Below, in pieces: positions 31,988-40,283 of a DNA stretch of 41,839 bases (position 1 is the stretch's first letter; every line of letters starts with the position of its first letter). Origin of the DNA: a virus. The stretch spans positions 1 to 41,839 of the IMG/VR virus record IMGVR_UViG_3300025011_000086, one strand, 5' to 3'. Made by a program: the position numbers and the translations under genes. The notes below the pieces were generated by a model, which saw only the letters and a list, made by a program, of their open reading frames with translations, had not been told where the DNA came from and did not search any database.

Positions 31988-33165
31988 TGCGAGTCCTACA
32001 TTTTGGCGATGCCCACTTTGAGAAGGACAAGATCGACAAGTGCCGGGCGTCGGCCAACTTCATCGTCGATCAGGCCACGGAACTCAAGCCCGACCTGATC
32101 GTCAACGCCGGCGACACGTTCAACCGGCTGCAGTCACTGAATGACAAGAGCGCAATCTCCCTGGCGAAGTCGTTCATCATGCGGCTCGCTGACGTTGCTC
32201 CGGTCGTTATCATCAAGGGCAACGAGAGTCACGATGCGCGGGGATGTCTGGAGGTCTTCACCGCCCTGGACACGAAGCACCCGGTCTATGTCACCGAGGG
32301 CTGTGAGACGGTCGGATTCTTTAATGTCGATGGTCACCGCTGGTTCGATAGTATCGCCGGGGACGCGACAGACTGCAACCTCGTTCTCCACCTCTTCAGC
32401 TACCCGGAGAAAGCCTGGTTCCTCCGGGACAAGCCGAACGCATCGATCGACGAATCGAACCTCCTCATCCAGACAGCTATCAAGCAGATCTTCACCGGCT
32501 TCGGGGCGATCTCGATGGACTCCAAGTGTCCCGTAATCCTCGTTGGGCACGGCAACATCTCAGGCTCGAAACTCTGCAGCGGTCAGGAGCTTGTCTCTCA
32601 GGACATTATGCTCTCCAAGCATGACCTCGCGCTCGCTCGCGCGGACGTGCAATGCTGGGGACACATCCACGAGTGCCAGGAGTTCATGCCACACGGTTGG
32701 TACTCCGGATCCACCTTCCACAACAACTGGGGAGAGGTGACGCCAAGGTTCGTTCTCCTTCATGAAGTGAACCGGGAAGCCTGTGTGACGACGAAGATTC
32801 AGATTCCGTCGAGGGCGCTGGCGCTCATAGAGACGGCTATAGCCGACGGTCCCGCCCTTGAACTGCTTGAACGCAGGGTTGATCTCGCCGAGATTGCCGA
32901 CGCAGCGGTTCGCATTCGCGTGCATGGAACAAAGGAACGGCAACTCACCTTGACCGACGATCAAGTTGAGGGATTCTTCCCCGGCGCCTTCTCCTACCAG
33001 ATCGAGCGCATCACAACCCCGACCGAGCGCACCCGGTCCGCCGAGATCACTAAAGCCAAGACGCTCACCGAGAAGGTTGTCGAGTGGGGAGCGGTCACTA
33101 ACCAGGAAATCAAGCCCGACGTGCTCACGCTCGCCGGCGATGTCGAAAGGAGCGTCACGTTATGA
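31987..33165 (+). CDS. SbcD/Mre11-like metallophosphoesterase
   Basis: 392 residues. Metal-binding motifs in order: GDAHFEKDK (D9, H11), VNAGDTF, IIKGNESHDARG, VGHGNISG and CWGHIHECQ. The third motif is GNESHD instead of GNHD, with two extra residues. The C-terminal ~130 residues would be the capping/clasp region. It should form a nuclease complex with the SbcC-like ATPase encoded next, opening DNA ends or hairpins for recombination. Its stop overlaps the following ATG. Confidence 0.88.
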   Translation: MRVLHFGDAHFEKDKIDKCRASANFIVDQATELKPDLIVNAGDTFNRLQSLNDKSAISLAKSFIMRLADVAPVVIIKGNESHDARGCLEVFTALDTKHPVYVTEGCETVGFFNVDGHRWFDSIAGDATDCNLVLHLFSYPEKAWFLRDKPNASIDESNLLIQTAIKQIFTGFGAISMDSKCPVILVGHGNISGSKLCSGQELVSQDIMLSKHDLALARADVQCWGHIHECQEFMPHGWYSGSTFHNNWGEVTPRFVLLHEVNREACVTTKIQIPSRALALIETAIADGPALELLERRVDLAEIADAAVRIRVHGTKERQLTLTDDQVEGFFPGAFSYQIERITTPTERTRSAEITKAKTLTEKVVEWGAVTNQEIKPDVLTLAGDVERSVTL

Positions 33166-33458
33166 ACGAGTTGCAAACAAAATTCGTCGCCCAGGCCAAG
33201 AAGCTCGAGGACCTCGCACGCCAGATCAAGCAGGCCAATCAGGACCTCTACAACGCCATGCGGGATTTGCCTTTGGGAGAGATGTTTCAGGATCCCGCTG
33301 ACGGCGTTGTCTACCAGGTCATCATCCCGAGCGGCACATTCGTTGAGTACAAGGCGCTCGGCTACATCCGCACGAAAAAAGAAGGGGAGACGAAGGGCTC
33401 GCTCTCGATGAAGGAAGCTGAGGCGGCCGGGTTTGTCCTCGGAGGGCCGAAGGCATGA
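33162..33458 (+). CDS. Small helical protein between SbcD and SbcC
   Basis: 98 residues, coupled at both ends by ATGA overlaps. The N-terminal half is a coiled-coil-like helix (LQTKFVAQAKKLEDLARQIKQANQDLYNAM), the C-terminal half a small mixed segment. No family is recognised. Being placed inside the SbcD-SbcC pair, it may be an accessory subunit. Confidence 0.7.
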   Translation: MNELQTKFVAQAKKLEDLARQIKQANQDLYNAMRDLPLGEMFQDPADGVVYQVIIPSGTFVEYKALGYIRTKKEGETKGSLSMKEAEAAGFVLGGPKA

Positions 33459-35869
33459 AGCCACTCAGTCTGAAACTACGTGGGGCCGTCGGGATTCACG
33501 ACGGCCTCGGACTGGACGATGTCTCGATCGACTTCGGGGGATTCCAATCCGGACTCATCGCGCTCGTCGGCCCAAACGGCTCGGGGAAGACGACGATCCT
33601 CGAGAACCTCCACCCGTACCTGCAGCTGGCGAGCCGTGAGGGTTCGCTCTCCAATCACTTCCGGCTCCGGGATTCCTACCGGGACTTCACGTTCGAGCTC
33701 GCCGGACACGTCTATCGATCCTACATCCTCATCGATGCGAAGACAGCGAAGACCGAAGCCTATCTCTATCGTGATGGCACGCCGCTGTCGGACGGCAAGG
33801 TCAACACCTACAAAGCCGAAATCGAGAAGCTGCTGGGCTCTCCGGAGCTCTTCTTCCGCAGTATCTTCTCCTGTCAGAACGCCGAGAGCATTACCTCCCT
33901 CACGGCCGGGAAGAGAAAGGAGCTCTTCCTCGAGCTGCTGGGGCTGCAGCGGTATGATCTCTATGCCGAGCACTGCAAGGTCCAGGCAGATGAAGTGGAA
34001 AAGGATATCGCCGGCCGACGTGGAAGGCTCGAGCAGATCGCCGCGCAGACCTCACGGGAGGCGGTTGTCGTCTCTGAGCTGGAGAACTGCCGGAAGGAAC
34101 TCGCAGTCGTTGAGGCGGACATAAAGATCGGGGAGACCCAGGTCAAGCTCAGGAGTGAGGAGATCGCCAACCGTGAATCCCGGGTTGCGGAGGACAAGGC
34201 GAAGCACACCATGGTGCATGACCTGGGGAACGAGGTGAGCGTACTCGAAGCCAAGAAGTGGAAGCTCGACAAGGACCACAAAGAGCAGCTGGAGAAACTC
34301 GGGCTGTCGAAGAAGGCTATCGAGGAGGAGATCAAGCGGAAGCAGCAGATCGTCGATCATAAGCACGAGATCGAGCAGAGCGTCATCCGGTTGCAGACTC
34401 TTCGACTGGAACTCAAGGATATCAACGAGCGCCGCGAGCAGGTCCTAGCGATCGAGCGGGAGCAGGAGAAGGGCCGGGAGAAATATCAAACCGCCCTCTC
34501 CGATTACAAGTTGGCCTGCGTTGCGATTGCCAACGAGCAGTCGGGACTCGAGCGGGAAAAGAAAAACCTGATTGAGCGATTCGAGAGCGATCTCCTCGTT
34601 TGCAGGCGCGAGCTGATGGAGGCACAACGCACGGCCGCTCTCGTCTCGGAGGTCCCTTGCAACACGGTTCCGGGACTGCCAGACCGCTGCAAGTTGTTAT
34701 CTACGGCAATCAACGCGAAGAATCTGATTAGAAGTATTGAGCTCAGAATGGGCGAATTGGGGGACCATGATTATCGATGGAGTAATGGACTCGGTGCTCT
34801 GGCAGCTCAGTATGAGACGAGTCGAACTCGGGCAGCGGAGCTAGTCGAACCCACAAACCACGTTGACGATCAGTTCGCCGGGCGCATTGCTTCTGTCGGC
34901 TTTGACCCCGCCAGACACCTCACCGTCTGCAAAGAGATCCAGACCCTCGAGGCGAAGAAGTGGGAGAGCCTGCTCGAGGAGCTCCGGGTTGCTGAGGCAA
35001 CGATCGAGGAGAAGCAGAAGGCTATCGCTGAGATCGCCGCCCGGGTGATAGAGACCGGCAACAAGCACCACATCGATGCGTTCAATCTCGGCCTCGAGGC
35101 CACGGAGAAGCGTGCGAAGTGGGAAGAGATCAAGGCAACACTCCTCGCGCCTGAGTTCTACGAACAGCTCCAGGTGCTCAGGAATGCAATCGTCATCGCC
35201 CAGGCTGAGCTGAAGGCTCTCACGGACAAGCGCTCGGGCATCGTCGGCGATATTCAGTTCCGCCAGGAGATGCTGAAGCAGCTGGATGAGGCAGAGGCGG
35301 AAGCCCGATCGATCACGGCCGACCTGCAGAAGATTCTCTCGCAGCTCGAAAACTGGCGGCTCCTGCAGCGGGCCTGCTCTAAGGACGGGATCCCGGCATT
35401 GGAGCTCGATGCGGCCGGTCCTGCCGTCTCACGCATCGCCAACGAGCTCCTGGCCTCGACGTTCGGCACCCGCTTCCAGATCTCATTCGAGACGACGAAG
35501 ATGTCGAAGGACAACAAGAAACAGCTGGAGACATTCGAGATCCGGGTCTACGGCGCCGACGGCGAGAAACGGATCGAGGATCTGAGTGGTGGGGAGAGAG
35601 TATGGATTGAGAAGGCCATCCAGGAAGCGATCGCAATCTACCTGAGTGAGAAGTCCGGGAAGGAGTACCTCACGAGCTACGCCGACGAATCCGACGGCGC
35701 CCTTGATCCGGACAACAAGCAGCACTTCCTCGATATGCTCCGGGAGTCGTTCAAGCTCGGACGCCGGCACTATACGTTCGTCATCACGCAGACGCCGGAG
35801 ATCTGGGGGCAGATACAGCAACGCGTTCACCTTGTGCCGGCTGAGGGTAGACTGGAATTCGTGTACTAA
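33455..35869 (+). CDS. SbcC/Rad50-like ATPase
   Basis: 804 residues. Walker A GPNGSGKT at 39-46, Q-loop IFSCQNAE, ABC signature LSGGERVWIEKA from 710, and Walker B YADESDGALD around 740-750. The long middle is coiled coil with a hook-like turn, CNTVPGLPDRCKLL, in which the two Cys are nine apart rather than the usual CxxC. With the SbcD-like partner it forms a chromosome-end processing machine, useful for recombination-dependent replication of phage DNA. Confidence 0.9.
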   Translation: MKPLSLKLRGAVGIHDGLGLDDVSIDFGGFQSGLIALVGPNGSGKTTILENLHPYLQLASREGSLSNHFRLRDSYRDFTFELAGHVYRSYILIDAKTAKTEAYLYRDGTPLSDGKVNTYKAEIEKLLGSPELFFRSIFSCQNAESITSLTAGKRKELFLELLGLQRYDLYAEHCKVQADEVEKDIAGRRGRLEQIAAQTSREAVVVSELENCRKELAVVEADIKIGETQVKLRSEEIANRESRVAEDKAKHTMVHDLGNEVSVLEAKKWKLDKDHKEQLEKLGLSKKAIEEEIKRKQQIVDHKHEIEQSVIRLQTLRLELKDINERREQVLAIEREQEKGREKYQTALSDYKLACVAIANEQSGLEREKKNLIERFESDLLVCRRELMEAQRTAALVSEVPCNTVPGLPDRCKLLSTAINAKNLIRSIELRMGELGDHDYRWSNGLGALAAQYETSRTRAAELVEPTNHVDDQFAGRIASVGFDPARHLTVCKEIQTLEAKKWESLLEELRVAEATIEEKQKAIAEIAARVIETGNKHHIDAFNLGLEATEKRAKWEEIKATLLAPEFYEQLQVLRNAIVIAQAELKALTDKRSGIVGDIQFRQEMLKQLDEAEAEARSITADLQKILSQLENWRLLQRACSKDGIPALELDAAGPAVSRIANELLASTFGTRFQISFETTKMSKDNKKQLETFEIRVYGADGEKRIEDLSGGERVWIEKAIQEAIAIYLSEKSGKEYLTSYADESDGALDPDNKQHFLDMLRESFKLGRRHYTFVITQTPEIWGQIQQRVHLVPAEGRLEFVY

Positions 35870-36139
35870 CCGTTGCGGTTGCTGTGGCGGAAGCGTCGTC
35901 AGTGGACGGCGAACTAAAGACGCGAATGCTGCGTGAGTGAATGACAGCTCCGGTATGCAAGCGACTGTCTCGAAAACTCTCAGGATGTTAGGGGCGCGAC
36001 TCGAAGCATCTGAGACGATAGCTCTTACTAAGCAGTGTTCAAGGTTCAGTGGCGCATACTTGCAAGGGCGAACGAAAAACCACTGAGTGCAGGTATCGAA
36101 TCCTGCCAGCGACCGCATTCATTTTTGACCGGAACATTG
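35870..36139 (+). other. 270-bp gap with stacked hairpins
   Basis: No convincing gene. Two inverted repeats stand out near the right end: CAGTGG...CCACTG (about 36047-36086) and GCAGG...CCTGC around TATCGAAT (about 36089-36106). The second resembles a tRNA T-arm but has an eight-base loop and no matching acceptor stem, so no tRNA is called. Structured leader RNA for the next gene is possible. Confidence 0.35.
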
Positions 36140-36553
36140 ATGGGCGCATTTCTCACAGAGCGCGTGCTGAAGGTCAGGGGCGGGAAGATCGAGTGTCCCG
36201 TCTACGCCGACGATGGCACGCAGGTCTTCGTCACGGTCGAGACGGTCCCAAAGAAACGCACACTGAAGGCCAACCGCTACTATTTCGGTGCGAAGGTGCG
36301 CAAGATTTCGGAGATGACCGGGATGAAGGTTCCGGACGTGCACGAATCACTGAAGGTCGCATTCAATCCGAAAGAGATACCGAACCTTCTGACCGGGGAG
36401 ATGGTGACGATCGGCGGCAGTACGCGGGAGATGACAAGCGAGGAGTTCAAAGTGTTCTCTGACAAGGCGGATGAAGTTCTGGAGTTCCTCAACGCCAAAT
36501 TCCCAACGCAAGAAGAATACTGGAAACGACTAGAGGAGAACCATGGACACTGA
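36140..36553 (+). CDS. Hypothetical phage protein (137 aa)
   Basis: Starts at ATG 36140; the first in-frame ATG (36049) lies in the structured gap and adds non-coding-like residues. MGAFLTERVLKVRGGKIECPVYADDG, KKRTLKANRYYFGAKVRKISEMTGMKVPDVHESLKVAFNP and a helical C-terminus. The YYFGxxV..I....G pattern is shared with recombination-associated NinB-type proteins, but weakly; I treat it as unknown. The stop overlaps the next gene by 11 bp. Confidence 0.6.
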   Translation: MGAFLTERVLKVRGGKIECPVYADDGTQVFVTVETVPKKRTLKANRYYFGAKVRKISEMTGMKVPDVHESLKVAFNPKEIPNLLTGEMVTIGGSTREMTSEEFKVFSDKADEVLEFLNAKFPTQEEYWKRLEENHGH

Positions 36554-36773
36554 GCTTGTGCTGAAGGTTATTCTGAAAAAGCATTTCAACATCGAACCGG
36601 AGCGCGTCACGCGAGAGACGAAGGTCGAGGAAGACCTGGGACTGGACGCGGTGGAACAATCAGAGCTTCAGGAGTTGCTGGAGACGGAACTGCGAATCAC
36701 TTTCAGTCCCTACGAGTGTGATAACATGGCGACGATTGGGGATTACCTTTTCGCAATCGAGAGGCAGCAATGA
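36543..36773 (+). CDS. Acyl-carrier-protein-like protein without the serine
   Basis: 76 residues, GAGGAG upstream. The pattern ETKVEEDLGLDAVEQSELQELLETELRITFSPYEC...TIGDYLFAIE follows ACP helix by helix (DLGxDSLxxxEL...EEEF.I.......TVGDxxxxI). The phosphopantetheine Ser of the DSL motif is replaced: here DAV, with Ala36. So it probably cannot carry an acyl arm and may instead act as a protein-binding decoy or regulator. It overlaps both neighbours. Confidence 0.75.
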   Translation: MDTELVLKVILKKHFNIEPERVTRETKVEEDLGLDAVEQSELQELLETELRITFSPYECDNMATIGDYLFAIERQQ

Positions 36774-37087
36774 AGCGCATAGTGGCAAACGCTGTAAAAA
36801 ACTCTCAGCAACGGCCCCTGTTCGATCCAAACGCCTCCATCCGGGCAGAGTATCGCCGGAGACTCCGGCCCCTCTTATGGCGTTTACGGCACGAACGGCC
36901 ATTGAGGCTAATCGCCAGGAAGCTCGGGATTTCTCACACGGCGCTGGCCTATATCCGGGACAATCCGGAGCGGCCGGTGACAAGAAAAACCATGCTCAAA
37001 ATCATACGCGCAACGGCCAAGCAACGGCGAAAGCACGCGCCCGAAGCATTGAGCTGGGCGATGACGTCACGATGTCTAGTAATCTAG
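36770..37087 (+). CDS. Small HTH-type protein
   Basis: 105 residues, ATG overlapping the previous stop. It is very basic, with a clear helix-turn-helix (PLRLIARKLGISHTALAYIRDNPERPVTRKTMLKIIRAT). It stops a few bases before the ribosome site of the ParB-like gene. A DNA-binding regulator of the replication block is the simplest reading. Confidence 0.65.
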   Translation: MKRIVANAVKNSQQRPLFDPNASIRAEYRRRLRPLLWRLRHERPLRLIARKLGISHTALAYIRDNPERPVTRKTMLKIIRATAKQRRKHAPEALSWAMTSRCLVI

Positions 37088-37098
37088 GAGGACAGGTC

Positions 37099-38757
37099 AT
37101 GAAGGAAGAAGTGCAGGTCGTAGCGATCGACAAGATCGACAAATCGAAAACAAACCCGCGGCAGTTCTTCGACCCCGCGGCAATGAAGGATCTCACCGAG
37201 AGCATAGCATCCCGTGGGATCGAGGATCCGCTCAAGCTCCGGCCGAAGGGTGACCGGTATGAATTGGTGGACGGTGAACGCCGGCTTCTCGCGGCCAAGG
37301 CTGCCGGGGCGAAAGAGGTCCCTGCGATCGTCCGGCCGTACACGGACGAGGAGGCAGTCGAGGTCCAGCTCATCTCGTTCACGCAGCGGGTTGACATCCA
37401 TCCGCTCGATGAGGCCGAGGCGTACGCTCAGCTCCAAGCGAAGCATTTTGTCATTGAGGAGATTGCGAAGAAGGTGGGGAAGGAGCGGTCCTACATCGCC
37501 AAGCGGCTCCAGCTCGTGACACTGATTGAGCCGGCGAAGAAGGCATTCAGGGAGAACAGGATCTTCCTGGGGCATGCCATCCTGATCGCACGGCTGCAGC
37601 CGAAGGACCAGGAGAAGGCGCTGGATGAGGCGATTGAAATGTCGGGAGAGTCCGACATGCCGATCAGCGTTGAATCTCTCGCCCAGTTCATCCGGCAGGA
37701 ATTCGAGCTCGATCTGCGGAAAGCCTCCTTCGACAAGAAGAACTCGCTCCTTGTCGAAGATGCCGGCAGCTGCACGAATTGCCCGAAGCGCTCCGGGTAC
37801 AACAAAGACCTCTTCAACGACATCACGGCGGCCGATCACTGCATGGATCCCGGATGCTTCGAGGCGAAGATGGGGGCGCACATCCAGATTCGCCTGGCTC
37901 AGTTGAAGGGTAAGGGCGAGACGGTTGTCCTGATCACTCCCGAGCTGCGCAAGCCGGAGGGGTACCCGGAGAGCATTACGACCCGGAGCTATTCTGTGGT
38001 GAAGGCTGGATCGTGCGGGTACACGAAGGCCGGCCTGGTAGTGGGGGGCCCGAGCCGTGGAAAGGTGGAGACGATCTGCAATGAGAAGACCTGCACGAAG
38101 CACGGGGGGAGGAATCCGCGCAGCGTCTCAAGCACGCCCAGCAAACCGAAATCTCCGGAGGCGCAGGAGAAGGAGCGGCTGAAGAAGATCAAGGATGACA
38201 TCGACCGGGATGTGGACGAGAAACTTCAAGATGCGCTGCTCCCCTTGATTGCAAAAGCACTCCCCGATCGACTGCGCCGGCAAGATCTTGAGCACGTTCA
38301 GAGGATGGCTGTTGGCGCTCTCTGGGGGAAATATGAGAAGAATATTCTGAAGATCATCGGGGTGAAGGGGGACCTGAGGAAATGGAGCGACAAGCAGCTC
38401 GCCAAAGTGACCATGCTCCTTCTTATCGGCGATCGTATCGAAAACGGCTACGAGCAAAACGCTGCCATCATCGAGGCGAAGAAACTCGGGATCGACGCGC
38501 CCTCGATCGAGAAGGGCATACGTGCCGAGGTGGAGAAGCTGTATGCGGAGGAGTTGAAATCCAAGCTTCAGAGGGCGGATGGGCCCACGAAGGACGTATG
38601 CCGGATCTGCAACTGCACGCCAACGAGTGCATGCGTTCTTACGGGCGGTCTCACCTGCGCTTGGACTGACAAGACTCACACGCTTTGCAACAATCCGAAA
38701 TGCCTGGCGGCCGATAGGAAGGCGAAGAAACCTGCCAAGAAGAAATCGAAGAAGTAG
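37099..38757 (+). CDS. ParB/Spo0J-like protein with C-terminal zinc domain
   Basis: 552 residues from ATG 37099, AGGAGG eight bases upstream; the frame is open further left but without a start signal. ParB N-terminal domain: VVAIDKIDKSKTNPR, and GERRLLAA at 59-66, the box that binds CTP in ParB. An HTH follows (VIEEIAKKVGKERSYIAKRLQL). The C-terminus has CRICNCTPTSACVLTGGLTC...LCNNPKC, a Cys-rich knuckle. No ParA is present. It may organise or protect replicating phage DNA, or regulate transcription, rather than partition a plasmid. Confidence 0.85.
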   Translation: MKEEVQVVAIDKIDKSKTNPRQFFDPAAMKDLTESIASRGIEDPLKLRPKGDRYELVDGERRLLAAKAAGAKEVPAIVRPYTDEEAVEVQLISFTQRVDIHPLDEAEAYAQLQAKHFVIEEIAKKVGKERSYIAKRLQLVTLIEPAKKAFRENRIFLGHAILIARLQPKDQEKALDEAIEMSGESDMPISVESLAQFIRQEFELDLRKASFDKKNSLLVEDAGSCTNCPKRSGYNKDLFNDITAADHCMDPGCFEAKMGAHIQIRLAQLKGKGETVVLITPELRKPEGYPESITTRSYSVVKAGSCGYTKAGLVVGGPSRGKVETICNEKTCTKHGGRNPRSVSSTPSKPKSPEAQEKERLKKIKDDIDRDVDEKLQDALLPLIAKALPDRLRRQDLEHVQRMAVGALWGKYEKNILKIIGVKGDLRKWSDKQLAKVTMLLLIGDRIENGYEQNAAIIEAKKLGIDAPSIEKGIRAEVEKLYAEELKSKLQRADGPTKDVCRICNCTPTSACVLTGGLTCAWTDKTHTLCNNPKCLAADRKAKKPAKKKSKK

Positions 38758-38763
38758 ATCCAG

Positions 38764-38844
38764 GGCGCCGTGGATGAAATGGCACAATCGCCGGGAGAGT
38801 GCACGTCTCGCCGGAACTTGCTGGTTCGAGTCCAGCCGGCGCTG
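38764..38844 (+). tRNA. tRNA-like element with enlarged anticodon arm
   Basis: Acceptor GGCGCCG (38764-38770) pairs with CGGCGCT (38837-38843), with one G-U. A D-arm with GG in the loop and a perfect T-arm GCTGG-TTCGAGT-CCAGC are present. The anticodon arm is 24 nt instead of 17: CCGG, GAGA, loop GTGCACG, TCTC, bulged G, CCGG. The loop would show GCA (Cys) after a U33. No 3' CCA is encoded. It is either an odd Cys tRNA or a tRNA mimic. Confidence 0.55.
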
Positions 38845-38873
38845 CAACTGATCAACGAGTCAGGAGCCAACCC

Positions 38874-39281
38874 ATGATTGAACTCGTAACAGAAGGCAAG
38901 CCCGGCAAATCCGTCGATCCATCGACGGCGGCCAACCTGGAAGCCCGGGCCCGGTATGCGAAGCTACACCTCAAGGTCCTCCGGCTGATCATCCGTCACC
39001 GCAACGGCGCCCACATCAAGGGCGAGAAGATCGGAGAGCTCTACAGTATTCATCCCCGGGTTGTGGCTGAGATCGTCGGTCACCTGCGGCGCTCCGGGTT
39101 CTGTGTGTGCTCGGGCGACGAGGGGTACTGTTACGCCGACACGCTGGAGCAGTGGATGGAAGACCTGGAGAAGGAGAAGGGCCGGGGAATCTCCATCCTC
39201 GGCCGGGTGAGCGAGTCCCGTGAGAACACAGTCAACACGCCGGAGATCTTCGACGAACCGCAATCCGAAAAGGCAGCGTAA
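38874..39281 (+). CDS. Winged-helix-like protein ahead of replication initiator
   Basis: 135 residues from ATG 38874 (AGGAG seven bases upstream); the longer in-frame ATG at 38799 lies inside the tRNA-like element. The central region LKVLRLIIRHRNGAHIKGEKIGELYSIHPRVVAEIVGHLRRSGFCVCSGDEGYCYAD has the helix-helix-wing layout of a winged helix. It stops just before the initiator starts. A role in controlling replication is likely but not shown. Confidence 0.65.
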   Translation: MIELVTEGKPGKSVDPSTAANLEARARYAKLHLKVLRLIIRHRNGAHIKGEKIGELYSIHPRVVAEIVGHLRRSGFCVCSGDEGYCYADTLEQWMEDLEKEKGRGISILGRVSESRENTVNTPEIFDEPQSEKAA

Positions 39282-40250
39282 ATGCCAGATCTGAATCTCG
39301 ACCTCGATTACTTCGAACATCCAAAAACGAAACGACTCATCGGCCTGCTGGGGAAAGGGGCAGAAGTGCTGCCAATCAAGTTATGGGCTTACTGTGGAAA
39401 GTACCACAAGGAGCACGGCAGGCTTACCGGCTATTCTACCCAGGAGATTGAGTCAATCGTCGGATGGTGGGGTGATCCGGGCGTGTTCGTCGCGGCAATG
39501 GTGAAGGTGAGCCTCCTGGACGAGGAGGCTGGAGACTATGCCTGCCACAACTGGGCGAAGCGGAACGGGCACCTGGAGGCCCTGAGCGAGAAGAACCGTG
39601 CCGCCGCCAATGCCCGGTGGAACAAGCTGAGGAAGCAGCGGCTTGAAGGGATGCAGACCGATGCACCTGGCATGCCACAGGCATCGGTTGTGCATCCGCC
39701 AGGTATGCCCCAACCAACCAACCAACCTGCCAACCAACCAACCGACCAGAAGCAACAGCCCGGCGAGGCGCCACGGACACAACCGCCATCGTGTAAGGAC
39801 CTTGCTGAGGGCAAGATGAACATGGAAACCTTCATCCGGGTGTGGTGGGGGGCTAAGGAGGGGAATCTCTCCTACCCCGTGCTTGTCCAGTTCGTCCAGC
39901 TCGCCCGGGTTCACGGCGATGCTGCTGTGGGAGAGGCGATCATCCAGGCCGCCAATCAGAACGTGAGGAGGCTCTCGTACGTCCGGGGCATTCTCACGCC
40001 GAAGGCGAAGGAACAATCGAGGCAGTCCTCCGCACCGAGAACGGGGGAGGCGATGCCCGTCGGCCAGCTAATGGGGAAGGTGATGAAATTCCCGTGCGAA
40101 GATCATCCGGAGATCCTCGTTGCCGAGGGTGAGCAGTGTCCGAAGTGCTATCCGAAGTGCGAGAAGTGCGGGGAGTACCACTGGACGGGAGAGACGTGCG
40201 AGGAGTGGAAGACGAGGATGCCTGAAATCAGAAAACTAGCCCAGCAGTAA
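39282..40250 (+). CDS. Phage replication initiator / replisome organiser-like
   Basis: 322 residues. The N-terminal part (LNLDLDYFEHPKTKRLIGLLGKGAEVLPIKLWAYCGKYHKEHG) resembles the DnaD-like or replisome-organiser winged helix of phage initiators. A Gln/Pro/Asn linker follows, encoded by AACC repeats. A helical domain comes next, then a zinc-ribbon end (CPKCYPKCEKCGEYHWTGETC). It probably opens the origin and loads the host helicase; no helicase is encoded here. Confidence 0.7.
   Translation: MPDLNLDLDYFEHPKTKRLIGLLGKGAEVLPIKLWAYCGKYHKEHGRLTGYSTQEIESIVGWWGDPGVFVAAMVKVSLLDEEAGDYACHNWAKRNGHLEALSEKNRAAANARWNKLRKQRLEGMQTDAPGMPQASVVHPPGMPQPTNQPANQPTDQKQQPGEAPRTQPPSCKDLAEGKMNMETFIRVWWGAKEGNLSYPVLVQFVQLARVHGDAAVGEAIIQAANQNVRRLSYVRGILTPKAKEQSRQSSAPRTGEAMPVGQLMGKVMKFPCEDHPEILVAEGEQCPKCYPKCEKCGEYHWTGETCEEWKTRMPEIRKLAQQ
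39711..39747 (+). repeat. AACC-type direct repeats in initiator gene
   Basis: CAACCAACCAACCAACC, then TG, then CCAACCAACCAACCGACC. The repeats code for the linker of the initiator. Iterons inside the initiator gene are the classical lambda-type origin arrangement, so this may be the replication origin; it may also be only a low-complexity linker. Confidence 0.4.
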
Positions 40251-40283
40251 ACAATTCAGTCAACTTTCGAAGGAGGATTTCAA

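Noticed and set aside
36089-36125. tRNA gene after the SbcC-like gene
   Set aside because: The T-arm-like hairpin has an eight-base loop and no upstream strand pairs with the would-be acceptor.
37214-38103. Long open frames antisense to the ParB-like gene
   Set aside because: They follow the high third-position GC of the sense gene, have no ribosome sites and no recognisable domains.
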